Below are positions 23,876 to 32,836 of a DNA stretch of 64,000 bases, piece after piece. Position 1 is the stretch's first letter. Each line of letters starts with the position of its first letter. The stretch covers positions 186,001-250,000 of the forward strand of contig JADKBM010000013.1 in NCBI GenBank assembly GCA_016715115.1, given 5' to 3'. The notes below the pieces were generated by a model, which saw only the letters and a program-made list of their open reading frames with translations, did not search any database and was not told the origin of the DNA. A program made the translations under genes and the position numbers. Source of the DNA: Acidobacteriota bacterium (GTDB taxonomy: Bacteria; Acidobacteriota; Blastocatellia; Pyrinomonadales; Pyrinomonadaceae).

Positions 23876-25329
23876 AACTCGAAAAAGCAGCAGAATTGAT
23901 GGGCGCTGACGCCTCGACCCTTGATCCCGCCTTGCGCGGCGCGCGAGTTGACATTTTCGTCATCGACTCGCGCGAGGTGCAGGCGGGAGAAGTGTTTTTC
24001 GCGCTTTCGCAGCCCGAATACCGCGACAATTGCTTCAACGGCGAGTTCGAGGATTCGACGAAATACGTTGTTTCGGCGCTCGAACGCGGCGCGGTCGCGG
24101 CCGTCGTGCGCCGTGACCGATACGCCGAGCGCGAGGCGGAACTCGCTCCGTTCCGCGACCGCCTGCTCTTCGCGGATGACGTCATCATCGCTTTTCAGAA
24201 CCTGGCGCATCACGTTTACCTCGAATGGGGAAAACCTGTGGTCGCGATCACGGGAAGCGCCGGAAAGACGACGGCGAAAGAATTGACCGCTCACGTCTTG
24301 AGCGCTTCGGGCCGCAAGGTCCTTCGCAACATAAAGAATTACAACAATGGTCTCGGATTGCCGATCACCGTGCTCAATCTTGTCAAGGATCCGAGTTACG
24401 ACGTCGCCGTTCTCGAGATGGGAATGTCGACCCCGAATCGGGAGATCGCCCGGCTTTGCGAGATCACGCCGCCGACCGTCGCGATAAAACTCAATGTTTT
24501 GCCGGTCCATCTCGAGCATCTCGGATCGATCGAGAGGATCCAGCAGGCCAAGGCGGAGATCGTCGAGGGAATGAAGGAAGGCGGTACGGCGATCCTTAAC
24601 GCCGACGACCACCGGGTGATCGCATCGCGTAAACTGAGCAAAGGCAATACGTTGACCTTCGGGATCGACAGCGAGGCAGACGTGATGGCCCGAAATATCC
24701 GGTTTGATCGCTTCGGCGAGACCGAGTTTACCCTGGTGACCCCGGCGGGAGCGGCCGAAGTCCTTTTTCCGCTCAACGGAAAGCACAATATAATGAATGC
24801 CCTCGCCGCCGCGGCCGCGGGCATCGTGTTCGGGATGAGCGCCGTTGAGATCGCGGCGAGTCTGGAAACCGTCGCGCCCCCGGCGCAACGCGGCGAAGTG
24901 CTCCATTTTGTCGAGGGTTTCACGGTCGTCAATGACACCTACAATTCGAATCCGGATGCATTGATTTCGATGATCCGGACGATCGTCGATGGCGGAACGG
25001 GCGCGATTCGAAAGATCGTCGTTGCCGGCGAAATGCGCGAGCTCGGCGGCGATTCAGAGGAGATTCATTTTGAAACCGGCGTCGAGATCGCGTCGCTCGG
25101 GATCGATGTCCTTGTCGGGGTCGAGGGCTTTGCCGCCGAACTGGTTCGGGGCGCCGAGAGCGCCGGACACAGCGAGATCGGGTTTTTCGAAAACTCGCAC
25201 ATCGCGGCGGAGAGTTTTGTGGAAATGGTCGCACCGGGCGATCTGATTCTCGTGAAGGGTTCGCGCGGTGTGCGAACGGAACGAATAATCGAGAAGTTGT
25301 TGGAGAAGTTTAACGTAAAGAACAAATGA
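23872..25329 (+). CDS. murF: UDP-N-acetylmuramoyl-tripeptide--D-alanyl-D-alanine ligase MurF
   Basis: A 485-residue Mur ligase starting at TTG within the ftsI stop. It has a MurF N-domain with DSREVQAGEVFFAL and DNCFNGEFED, the ATP loop ITGSAGKTTAKEL, NNGLGLPITVL and EMGMS, and the C-domain signature VVNDTYNSNPDALISMI. It adds D-Ala-D-Ala to the UDP-MurNAc-tripeptide in the cytoplasm. murE, which normally precedes it, is not in the cluster. Confidence 0.95.
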   Translation: MKLEKAAELMGADASTLDPALRGARVDIFVIDSREVQAGEVFFALSQPEYRDNCFNGEFEDSTKYVVSALERGAVAAVVRRDRYAEREAELAPFRDRLLFADDVIIAFQNLAHHVYLEWGKPVVAITGSAGKTTAKELTAHVLSASGRKVLRNIKNYNNGLGLPITVLNLVKDPSYDVAVLEMGMSTPNREIARLCEITPPTVAIKLNVLPVHLEHLGSIERIQQAKAEIVEGMKEGGTAILNADDHRVIASRKLSKGNTLTFGIDSEADVMARNIRFDRFGETEFTLVTPAGAAEVLFPLNGKHNIMNALAAAAAGIVFGMSAVEIAASLETVAPPAQRGEVLHFVEGFTVVNDTYNSNPDALISMIRTIVDGGTGAIRKIVVAGEMRELGGDSEEIHFETGVEIASLGIDVLVGVEGFAAELVRGAESAGHSEIGFFENSHIAAESFVEMVAPGDLILVKGSRGVRTERIIEKLLEKFNVKNK

Positions 25330-25391
25330 CCGGATCCGGAGTTGGTTGACGGTTGAGCCAAGATTCCGGAGTCCAAAGTCCAAATAGAAAA

Positions 25392-26543
25392 GTGTTTTAT
25401 TACTTCTTATACCAACTGGTCTTCAAACAATACGGCGCCGCGAGCGAGTCGATCTTCTACAAGGGCCTCAACGTTTTCCAGTACATCACTTTCCGGACGA
25501 CGTGGGCGACGATCACGGCGCTTGTAATCACGCTCGTCTTCGGCGGCCGCGTTATACGCAAACTGGAGGAACTCAAGATCGGTCAGGAGATCCGCGAAGA
25601 ACTCTCGTTTGAACATCAGGCCAAAAAAGGAACGCCGACGATGGGCGGCGTGCTGATCCTCGGATCGGTCTTCCTCTCGACTATTCTCTGGGCGCGGCTC
25701 GATAGTCTCTATTTGTGGCTCGCACTCGGCGCAACGATGCTTTTCGGGATCATCGGATTTGCGGACGACTATATCAAGATCGTCAAGAAACGCAGTCTCG
25801 GATTGACCGAGCGCGAGAAACTCGCCGGCCAGTTGCTGACGGCGGGCGTTGTTTGGGGTTGCCTTTATCTCGTCGCGAATTATCCCTGGAACCTGGCGAT
25901 ACCGTTTTTCAAATCGACGGCGATCTCGGAGTACAGTCAGGCGATCACCTGGATCGGCCCGTGGGGCTATCTGCTCTTCATCGTTTTTGTGCTTCTCGGC
26001 TCTTCCAACGCGGTTAATCTGACGGACGGGATGGACGGTCTCGCGGCGAGTATGACGTTCATCGCAATGGCGGCGCTGACGGCACTGACCTATGTCACGA
26101 GCGACGGTCGCTGGGCCGCTTATCTCGATATCACGCATAAACCCGAAGCGGCCGAACTGACGGTCTTCTGCGGTTCGATGGTCGGCGCGAGCCTCGGATT
26201 CTTGTGGTACAACGCACCGCCGGCCGAAGTTTTTATGGGAGACGTCGGAAGTCTGGCGATCGGGGGCGCGCTCGGAACGGTCGCGATCCTGACGAAGCAG
26301 GAGTTTCTGCTGATCTTCATCGGCGGCGTTTTTATTATGGAAGCGCTCTCGGTAATGCTCCAGGTGGGCTATTTCAAGTTCACCCGAAAGACGACCGGAA
26401 CCGGGAAACGAATTTTCCTGCAGGCGCCGCTGCATCACCATTTCCAACTCTCCGGGTTGAAGGAGCCGAAGATCGTTTTCCGTTTCGTCATCGCGGCGAT
26501 CTTGTTCGCGTTGTTCAGTTTGTCGACGTTGAAACTCAGGTGA
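25392..26543 (+). CDS. mraY: Phospho-N-acetylmuramoyl-pentapeptide-transferase MraY
   Basis: A 383-residue membrane enzyme with ~10 hydrophobic segments that makes lipid I from undecaprenyl phosphate. Diagnostic stretches are FRTTWATITAL, KKGTPTMGGVLIL, GFADDYIKI, SSNAVNLTDGMDGLA, FMGDVGSLAIGGALG and PLHHHFQLSGLKEPKI, including the catalytic Asp residues. The start is probably the GTG at 25392 (FYYFLYQL matches family starts); a TTG at 25353 would add 13 atypical residues. Confidence 0.95.
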   Translation: MFYYFLYQLVFKQYGAASESIFYKGLNVFQYITFRTTWATITALVITLVFGGRVIRKLEELKIGQEIREELSFEHQAKKGTPTMGGVLILGSVFLSTILWARLDSLYLWLALGATMLFGIIGFADDYIKIVKKRSLGLTEREKLAGQLLTAGVVWGCLYLVANYPWNLAIPFFKSTAISEYSQAITWIGPWGYLLFIVFVLLGSSNAVNLTDGMDGLAASMTFIAMAALTALTYVTSDGRWAAYLDITHKPEAAELTVFCGSMVGASLGFLWYNAPPAEVFMGDVGSLAIGGALGTVAILTKQEFLLIFIGGVFIMEALSVMLQVGYFKFTRKTTGTGKRIFLQAPLHHHFQLSGLKEPKIVFRFVIAAILFALFSLSTLKLR

Positions 26544-26547
26544 TTAG

Positions 26548-26633
26548 GTTCGGAGTTCCGCCTTCAGGCGGCCTGCTCCGAGATTCGGTTCGTTGGTTAA
26601 AGTAGTGGCCGCCTGAACGCGGGACTCCAAACG
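26548..26633. repeat. Palindromic interspersed element (GGAGTTCCGCCTTCAGGCGG family) between mraY and murD
   Basis: The left end CGGAGTTCCGCCTTCAGGCG and the right end GCCGCCTGAACGCGGGACTCC are inverted relative to each other, and each end is itself a small hairpin (CCGCC/GGCGG). Length ~85 bp. The same family is at 29196-29257 and 59972-60057, and one end of it lies inside valS at 40319. Confidence 0.8.
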
Positions 26634-26644
26634 GGACTCAAAAC

Positions 26645-28009
26645 GTGGAACTAAGCGGTAAAAAAACTCTCGTTCTCGGCGCCGGAAAGTCCGGCATTGC
26701 GTCTGCGCGGTTTCTCGCCGCCCACGGCGCGACGGTCGCGCTTCACGATCGCAAGCCGCTGGCGGAATGGGCCGCGGAGGCCCGGTCGCTGAAGGAATCA
26801 TCGGGCGTCGGATTGCTTGACGGGCAAATTCCGTCGTGGCTTCTCGACCAGATCGAGATGGTCGTCATCAGTCCTGGAATTCCGACAAACACGATCCCGG
26901 CGCGTTATGTCGAACGCAAGGACGGCGAGGTCATCGGCGAGGTCGAGCTCGCCTACAGATTTTTGAAGGGCCGGATCATCGGCATCACCGGTTCGAACGG
27001 CAAAACGACGACGACAACGCTGATCGGCGAGTTGCTCAAAAACGCCGGGTTCGAAACGCTCGTCGGGGGCAATATCGGGACCCCGTTGCTCGAATTGACG
27101 CAAAAGGCGATGGAGAACACCTGGTCGGTCGTCGAATTGTCGAGTTTTCAGCTCGAGACGATCCGCGACTTCCGTCCCGAGATCGCCGTCGCGACGAACG
27201 TCACGCCGAACCATATGGACCGCTATGATTTTTTTGCCGATTACGCGGCTGCCAAGCATCGTCTGTTTATGAACCAGACATCGGAAGACGTTGCGATTCT
27301 CAACGCCGACAACGAAACGACGGCGAGTTGGGCAAGCGGGCTGAAAGCGCATGTTTCGATGTTTTCGGTTCAGCGCGAACTCGACGAGGGCCTTTTTCTT
27401 CGCGGCCGCGATCTCGTTTGCCGCGCCGACGGCAAAGAAAAGGTGCTGACGACCCGCGACGAGATCTTTGTCCGCGGATTGCACAACGTCGAGAATGTCC
27501 TTGCGGCGTTTGCCGCCGGACTCGCGGCCGGTGCGTCCCCCGAGTCTATGCGTGAAACCGTTCGCGAATTCCGCGGCGTCGAACATCGAATCGAGTTCGT
27601 GGCCGAGATTGGCGGCGTCAAGTTTTACAACGATTCGAAAGCGACGAGCGTCGATGCTTCGCTCAAGGCCCTCGAAGCGCTCAGTGAGGAACCGGGAAAG
27701 ACGATTCTGATCCTCGGCGGACGCGGAAAGAACGCTCCGTATGCGCCGCTCGTGCCGCTTATCAAAAAGATCGTCCGGGCGTTGGTGCTGATCGGCGAAG
27801 ACGCCGACAATATCGAATCGCAACTGTCCGGGACGGTCGGGATCATCCGCGCGGGTTCGATGGCCGATGCCGTCCGAAAGGGTTTTGACGCCGCGGAATC
27901 TGGCGATTCGGTGTTGCTCGCTCCGGCCTGTGCGAGCTTTGATATGTTCGGAAGTTTTGAGGAAAGAGGGCGTGTCTTCAAGTCGGAAGTGTCCGGTTTG
28001 AGTCTCTGA
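26645..28009 (+). CDS. murD: UDP-N-acetylmuramoylalanine--D-glutamate ligase MurD
   Basis: A 454-residue Mur ligase from GTG 26645. The N-domain LVLGAGKSGIASARFL, ATP loop ITGSNGKTTTTTL, GGNIGTPL, VVELSSFQLE, NHMDRYDFFADYAAAKHRL and the C-domain EHRIEFVAEIGGVKFYNDSKATS are all typical. It adds D-Glu to UDP-MurNAc-L-Ala. The upstream gap holds a palindromic element, so no Shine-Dalgarno sequence is evident. Confidence 0.96.
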   Translation: MELSGKKTLVLGAGKSGIASARFLAAHGATVALHDRKPLAEWAAEARSLKESSGVGLLDGQIPSWLLDQIEMVVISPGIPTNTIPARYVERKDGEVIGEVELAYRFLKGRIIGITGSNGKTTTTTLIGELLKNAGFETLVGGNIGTPLLELTQKAMENTWSVVELSSFQLETIRDFRPEIAVATNVTPNHMDRYDFFADYAAAKHRLFMNQTSEDVAILNADNETTASWASGLKAHVSMFSVQRELDEGLFLRGRDLVCRADGKEKVLTTRDEIFVRGLHNVENVLAAFAAGLAAGASPESMRETVREFRGVEHRIEFVAEIGGVKFYNDSKATSVDASLKALEALSEEPGKTILILGGRGKNAPYAPLVPLIKKIVRALVLIGEDADNIESQLSGTVGIIRAGSMADAVRKGFDAAESGDSVLLAPACASFDMFGSFEERGRVFKSEVSGLSL

Positions 28010-28033
28010 TCGGTTTAAGGACGCAAGATTGGA

Positions 28034-29194
28034 ATGGCGAAAAAGCTGCGCATGGACTGGTCTTTGTTTGCGATTGCCGCATCGCTCGCGCTGTTCGGCG
28101 CGGTGATGGTCTATTCGGCGTCGGCGATGATCTCGCTCAAGGAAACGAGCGGCAATGCGGAAGGCCCGACGCAGTTTCAGTATTTCTTCAAACAGTTCAC
28201 GTTCACCGTCGTTGGACTGATCGGTATGTGGATCGTCAGTCGGGTCGACTACAAGCTTTACCGAAACAAAAGCGTCATTGCCGCGGCTTTGATCGTCACC
28301 GCTCTGCTGCTTATTTCGGTTTTCTTTTTTCCGGCGATCAACGGCGCAAAGCGTTGGATCCGGCTTCCGGGAATGTCGTTCCAACCGTCGGAGATCGCAA
28401 AGATCGCGCTGCCGATCTTCTTCGCCTGGTTCTTGACGGAACGCGAAAAAACGGTCGGCGAATTGAAAACCACCGTTCTGCCGTGCCTCGCGGTGCTCGG
28501 GTTTTTCGGCGGACTGGTTGTGCTCGAGCCTGATCTCGGAACCGCGATCGTCTTGTGCGCGATCTTCACGACGGTTTATTTTGCGGCCGGCGCTCGAATC
28601 GTCCATCTCGCCAGCGTCGCTGCGATCCTTGTCACGATCGGCGTCGGAATGTTGGTTTTCGCGCCGTTTCGGGTTCGTCGCCTGATCGCGTTTCTCGATC
28701 CGTGCAGCGCGGAAAACGCGGCCAACGCCGGTTATCAGGTTTGCCAGTCGCTGCTTGCTATCGGCTCCGGCGGCGTGCTCGGCGAGGGTTTTGCAAAGGG
28801 ACAGCAGAAACTGTTCTATCTGCCGTACCCGTATTCGGATTTTATCTTCGCCGTCGTCGGCGAGGAACTCGGATTGGTCGGGACGCTCGGCGTCGTCATC
28901 GCATTCGCGGTGCTTCTTTGGCGCGGGACCCGCGCGGCGCTGATGGCTCCGGACCGTTTCGGCAGGTTGCTCGGCATCGGGTTGATAACCGGACTGACCG
29001 TTCAGGCGTTGTTCAACATATCGGTCGTGATCTCGATGCTTCCGGCGAAGGGGATTCCGCTGCCGTTCATTTCGTACGGGGGAAGTTCGATCATCTTTAC
29101 ACTGATCGCCGTCGGTATTCTGTTGAATATTTCTCAATACGCGGGATTTGTGTCAGTTGATCGGACGGAAACTGCTAAGAGGAAAAGGAAATAG
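28034..29194 (+). CDS. ftsW: Septal peptidoglycan polymerase FtsW
   Basis: A 386-residue SEDS protein with about ten membrane helices. FGAVMVYSASA, NGAKRWIRLPGMSFQPSEIAKIALPIFFAWFL, LEPDLGTAIVL, GYQVCQSLLAIGSGG, FIFAVVGEELGLVG and KGIPLPFISYGGSSI are hallmarks. It polymerises glycan from lipid II at the septum with FtsI. Position between murD and murG separates it from RodA. Confidence 0.95.
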   Translation: MAKKLRMDWSLFAIAASLALFGAVMVYSASAMISLKETSGNAEGPTQFQYFFKQFTFTVVGLIGMWIVSRVDYKLYRNKSVIAAALIVTALLLISVFFFPAINGAKRWIRLPGMSFQPSEIAKIALPIFFAWFLTEREKTVGELKTTVLPCLAVLGFFGGLVVLEPDLGTAIVLCAIFTTVYFAAGARIVHLASVAAILVTIGVGMLVFAPFRVRRLIAFLDPCSAENAANAGYQVCQSLLAIGSGGVLGEGFAKGQQKLFYLPYPYSDFIFAVVGEELGLVGTLGVVIAFAVLLWRGTRAALMAPDRFGRLLGIGLITGLTVQALFNISVVISMLPAKGIPLPFISYGGSSIIFTLIAVGILLNISQYAGFVSVDRTETAKRKRK

Positions 29195-29195
29195 T

Positions 29196-29257
29196 TCTGC
29201 GTTCCGCCTTCGGGCGACGAACGACGGAGGAAAGCCGCTTGAAGGCGGAACTCCAAA
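29196..29257. repeat. Palindromic interspersed element between ftsW and murG
   Basis: Ends CTGCGTTCCGCCTTCGGGCG and AAGGCGGAACTCC are inverted copies, ~60 bp in all. It lies 4 bases before the murG ATG and so may supply the leader of that gene. Confidence 0.75.
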
Positions 29258-29261
29258 CATT

Positions 29262-30326
29262 ATGCGTGTTTTGATTGCCGCCGGCGGGACCGGCGGACAT
29301 ATTTATCCGGGAATTGCGGTCGCAAACGAGATAGTGCGGCGCGACGAGTCGTCGAAGGTACTGTTCGTCGGCACCGCGCGCGGGCTCGAGACGAAGATCG
29401 TTCCCGAAAACGGTTTTCAGCTTTCTTTGATAAACAGCGCTGGACTCAAGAATGTGGGCTTCGCCGGAAAGCTCAAGGGGCTTCTGATCCTGCCGAAGAG
29501 TTTTCTCGAAGCGCGGACGATCATCCGCGAGTTCCGTCCCGACGTTGTCGTTGGCGCCGGCGGGTATGTTTCGGGACCGGTTCTTCTGATGGCAGCGCTT
29601 CAGCGTATTCCGACGCTTGTGATGGATTCGAACGCTTTGCCTGGATTTACGAACCGGCGGCTCGCGCCGTTCATCAGAAAAGCGGCGCTGACCTTTGACG
29701 AGGCCTTGCCGTATTTTGGCAAAAAGGGCGTCGTCACCGGCAATCCGGTGCGTCGCGAGTTTTTTGATATCGAGCCGAAAACCCGTGGCGAAAAGGTGAA
29801 TGTACTGATCTTCGGCGGGTCTCAGGGCTCGCGCGCGATCAACAATGCGATGGTTGATGCGCTCGATTCGCTACCGCCGGACCGGCTCACGATCACCCAT
29901 CAGACCGGAGAGACGGACTTCGAATCCGTCCGCCAGCGTTACGAAGGAACACCGTTCCCGGACGCCGACGTCCGGGCCTACATCACGAATATGGTCGATG
30001 AGTTCGCGAAAGCGGACGTTGTGATCTGCCGTGCCGGGGCGACGACATGCGCCGAACTGGCGGCCGCTGGCAAGGCGTCGATAATGATCCCGCTACCGAC
30101 CGCCGCCGATGATCACCAGCGAAAGAACGCCGAAGCGCTGGTGCGTGCGGGCGCCGCGCGAATGGTCCTTCAATCCGAACTGACGGGCGAATCGCTGTCG
30201 AAAACGCTGCTTGATCTGATCGGCGACAGCGACGCGATCGGCGCGATGGAGGCCGCGGCCCGAAAACTCGGCCGCCGCGACGCCGCCGAAGCGGCCGTCG
30301 ATCTGATGGAAGAGATGAGTAAGTAA
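29262..30326 (+). CDS. murG: Lipid II synthase (GlcNAc transferase) MurG
   Basis: A 354-residue GT28 glycosyltransferase from ATG 29262. MRVLIAAGGTGGHIYPGIAVANEI is the N-terminal membrane/UDP site, then VGAGGYVSGPVLLMA, VTGNPVRREFF, ILIFGGSQGSRAIN-like VLIFGGSQGSRAIN, and the donor site CRAGATTCAELAAAGKASIMIPLP followed by DDHQRKNAEAL. It attaches GlcNAc to lipid I on the inner face of the membrane. An upstream in-frame extension comes from the palindromic element and is not used here. Confidence 0.96.
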   Translation: MRVLIAAGGTGGHIYPGIAVANEIVRRDESSKVLFVGTARGLETKIVPENGFQLSLINSAGLKNVGFAGKLKGLLILPKSFLEARTIIREFRPDVVVGAGGYVSGPVLLMAALQRIPTLVMDSNALPGFTNRRLAPFIRKAALTFDEALPYFGKKGVVTGNPVRREFFDIEPKTRGEKVNVLIFGGSQGSRAINNAMVDALDSLPPDRLTITHQTGETDFESVRQRYEGTPFPDADVRAYITNMVDEFAKADVVICRAGATTCAELAAAGKASIMIPLPTAADDHQRKNAEALVRAGAARMVLQSELTGESLSKTLLDLIGDSDAIGAMEAAARKLGRRDAAEAAVDLMEEMSK

Positions 30327-30522
30327 GAAAGGGAAAAAGGGAAAAGGGAAAAGGGAAAAAGGAAAAAGGAAAAAGGAAAAGGGAAAAGGGAAAAAGGGAA
30401 AAGGGAAAAAGGAAAAAGGAAAAGGGAAAAGGAAAAAGGAAAAAGGGAAAAGGAAAAAGGAAAAAGGAAAAGGGAAAAGGGAAAAGGGAAAAGGGAAAAG
30501 GGAAAAAGGAAAGAGGAAAAAA
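30325..30522. repeat. 198-nt pure purine tract between murG and murC
   Basis: From the last base pair of the murG stop to 30522 the plus strand holds only A and G, in words GGGAAAA, GGAAAAA. It is followed by CCAAAATCC words up to the murC ATG. Such mirror-like polypurine DNA can form triplexes. No gene is present. Confidence 0.95.
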
Positions 30523-30592
30523 CGGAGAACTGACAGCGGAGAAGTCAAAACTCCAAACTCCAAATCCAAAATCCAAAATCCAAAATCGAACG

Positions 30593-31972
30593 ATGTTTAG
30601 GCACGTAAAGAAAATTCATTTTATCGGAATCGGCGGCATCGGAATGTCCGGCATCGCCGAAGTTCTGTGCAACCTCGGATTTCACGTCACCGGTTCGGAC
30701 CTGAGCAGGTCAAAGAACACCGAACGGCTTGAAAGGCTCGGCGCTGTCATTCACGAAGGCCATCGCGCCGAAAACGTCGGTGACGCCGAGGTCGTCGTCT
30801 ATTCGTCGGCGGTCAAGGAAGACAACCCGGAGATCGTTCGGGCCCGCGAAACACAGGTTCCGATCATCCCGCGGGCCGAGATGCTCGCCGAACTGATGAC
30901 GCTCAAACCGTATTCGATCGCGGTCGCCGGGACACACGGCAAAACATCGACGACGTCGATGGTCGCGACCATTCTCGGCGCAGCCGGAATCGAACCGACG
31001 ACCGTCGTCGGCGGCGTCGTCGAGATCCTCGGTTCCAACGCGCGCGTCGGTTCCAGCGAGTGGTTCGTTACCGAAGCCGACGAATCGGACCGCTCGTTCC
31101 TGATGCTCAACCCGACCGTCGCGGTCGTGACCAACATCGACAAGGAGCATATGGAATCGTACAAGGGGATGGAGGACGTCGTGCAGTGCTTCACCGACTT
31201 CGTCAATAAAGTCCCGTTTTACGGCGCCTGCATCATTTGTCTCGACGATCCGAACGTGCAGCTCATAATTCCGAAGATCAAGCGTCGCCGCGTGACATAC
31301 GGAATTACGGCGCAGGCCGATGTTTCGGCGCACGACATCTGGTATCACGACAGTTTCGGCTCGAGTTTCAGCGTCTGGCGCGGGAGCGAAGTGCTTGGGG
31401 AGATCAACCTGCCGGTTCCCGGTGAACATAATGTTTACAATGCTTTGGCGGCGACGGCAGTAGCGCTCGAACTCGGCATTCCGTTTGAGATGATCGCCGC
31501 CGGTTTCGCCGATTTCAAGAACGCGAACCGCAGATTTCAATTCAAGGGCGAAGCGAAGGGCGTGATGATCGTCGATGATTACGGCCATCATCCGACCGAG
31601 ATCACGGCGACGCTTTCGGCCGCCAAGGCCGGCGGCAACGGACGTCGGACGGTCGTCGTTTTCCAGCCGCACCGTTATTCGCGGACGCACGAACTGATGA
31701 ACGAATTCGCTTTGTGTTTCAACAATGCCGACGTGCTTTTCGTGACCGACATCTACGCCGCGAGCGAGAATCCGATCGAGGGCGTAACCGCCGAGATCCT
31801 GACCGAAAACATCAAGCAATACGGCCACAAGAACGCCGTTTACATCGGCGACGTCGCCGACGCGGCCGACAAAGTAATCCCGTTTCTTCAGGAGAACGAT
31901 CTCGTGATCACACTTGGTGCCGGAAGCATAACGCGGCTTTCGGATGAACTTGTCGAACGATTGTCCAGTTAA
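30593..31972 (+). CDS. murC: UDP-N-acetylmuramate--L-alanine ligase MurC
   Basis: A 459-residue Mur ligase. HFIGIGGIGMSGIAEVL, GSDLSRSKNTERLERLGA, the ATP loop AVAGTHGKTSTTSMVA, EADESDRSFLML, NIDKEHMESY, GEHNVYNALAATAVAL and VDDYGHHPTEI are diagnostic. It adds L-Ala to UDP-MurNAc. murB, often next to it, is absent; ftsQ follows by 15 bp. Confidence 0.96.
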   Translation: MFRHVKKIHFIGIGGIGMSGIAEVLCNLGFHVTGSDLSRSKNTERLERLGAVIHEGHRAENVGDAEVVVYSSAVKEDNPEIVRARETQVPIIPRAEMLAELMTLKPYSIAVAGTHGKTSTTSMVATILGAAGIEPTTVVGGVVEILGSNARVGSSEWFVTEADESDRSFLMLNPTVAVVTNIDKEHMESYKGMEDVVQCFTDFVNKVPFYGACIICLDDPNVQLIIPKIKRRRVTYGITAQADVSAHDIWYHDSFGSSFSVWRGSEVLGEINLPVPGEHNVYNALAATAVALELGIPFEMIAAGFADFKNANRRFQFKGEAKGVMIVDDYGHHPTEITATLSAAKAGGNGRRTVVVFQPHRYSRTHELMNEFALCFNNADVLFVTDIYAASENPIEGVTAEILTENIKQYGHKNAVYIGDVADAADKVIPFLQENDLVITLGAGSITRLSDELVERLSS

Positions 31973-31987
31973 GGCGATTTTCAGAAT

Positions 31988-32836
31988 ATGGCAAAACGAA
32001 CACGACGAACGACCGTCCGCACGACGAACAAATCCGCTCCGAAAAGGCGAACGACGCGGCGCGCGGCAAAATCAAACGGTAACCTCGTGAATTTTCTGGT
32101 TCCGTTGGTCTTTATCGTCGCCATCATCGGTTGTCTCGGTTTTCTGGCGTTTATGGGGTACCGCACGGTGACGGCATCGGAATTCTTTGAGGTCCGGAAG
32201 ATCGACGTCCGCGGCGCGGCGCGAGTGCCGAAAGAAAGCGTCGAGGGAATCGTCAGAAATTTGACCGAGCGCTCCGGAGTCTGGAACGCCGATCTGACGG
32301 CGATCCGCGAACGCGTCGAATCTCTCAGCTTCGTCAAATCCGCGGCGGTTTCACGCGTTCTCCCGGACGGCGTCCGTGTGCAATTGACGGAGCGTGTGCC
32401 GAAGGCGGCAGTTCGCATCGACGGCTCGGAATTTTGGGTCGACGACGAGGCGAATGTCGTCGCGCCGGTCGCAAAGAACGAGCAGCATCCGCCGTTGTTG
32501 ACCGGTTGGGACCAGAACCGGAATGAAAAGGCTCAGAAGGAGAACGTGGCCCGAGTCAAGATCTATCAGAAAATGGTCGACGAATGGAAAACCTTCGACC
32601 TCATCAAACGGGTCAAGACCGTGAACCTCTCTGACCTCGACGAACCGCGCGTCATCATTGAAGATTCGGGCACCGACGTTTTCATCGAACTCGGAAAGGA
32701 CGAGTTCGGCAAGCATCTGCAGCGCGGGATCGAGGGCATTGCCAACAAAGGCGGAACATACGAGGGCATCAAACTCGTCGGACAAAATTTGCGTTTGATT
32801 CCGCGGCAGGTCGCGGGCAACGGTAAGGAAAAATGA
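31988..32836 (+). CDS. ftsQ: Cell division protein FtsQ
   Basis: A 282-residue bitopic protein. A very basic N-terminus (KRTRRTTVRTTNKSAPKRRTTRR) precedes one membrane helix (NFLVPLVFIVAIIGCLGFLAF), a POTRA domain (FFEVRKIDVRGAARVPKESV, VESLSFVKSAAVSRVLPDGVRVQLTERVP) and the FtsQ/DivIB beta domain (WVDDEANVV). It links early and late divisome parts in the periplasm. The stop overlaps the ftsA start by 4 bases (ATGA). Confidence 0.9.
   Translation: MAKRTRRTTVRTTNKSAPKRRTTRRAAKSNGNLVNFLVPLVFIVAIIGCLGFLAFMGYRTVTASEFFEVRKIDVRGAARVPKESVEGIVRNLTERSGVWNADLTAIRERVESLSFVKSAAVSRVLPDGVRVQLTERVPKAAVRIDGSEFWVDDEANVVAPVAKNEQHPPLLTGWDQNRNEKAQKENVARVKIYQKMVDEWKTFDLIKRVKTVNLSDLDEPRVIIEDSGTDVFIELGKDEFGKHLQRGIEGIANKGGTYEGIKLVGQNLRLIPRQVAGNGKEK

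Noticed and set aside
26521..26644. Promoter or riboswitch in the mraY-murD gap
   Set aside because: The structure there is fully explained by the interspersed palindromic element, which recurs at unrelated sites.
26798..29137. Very long open frame on the minus strand across murD and ftsW
   Set aside because: It is antisense to two unmistakable genes; the long open stretch comes from GC-rich codon bias, and its composition (Arg, Asp, Glu, Gln) is that of a shadow frame.
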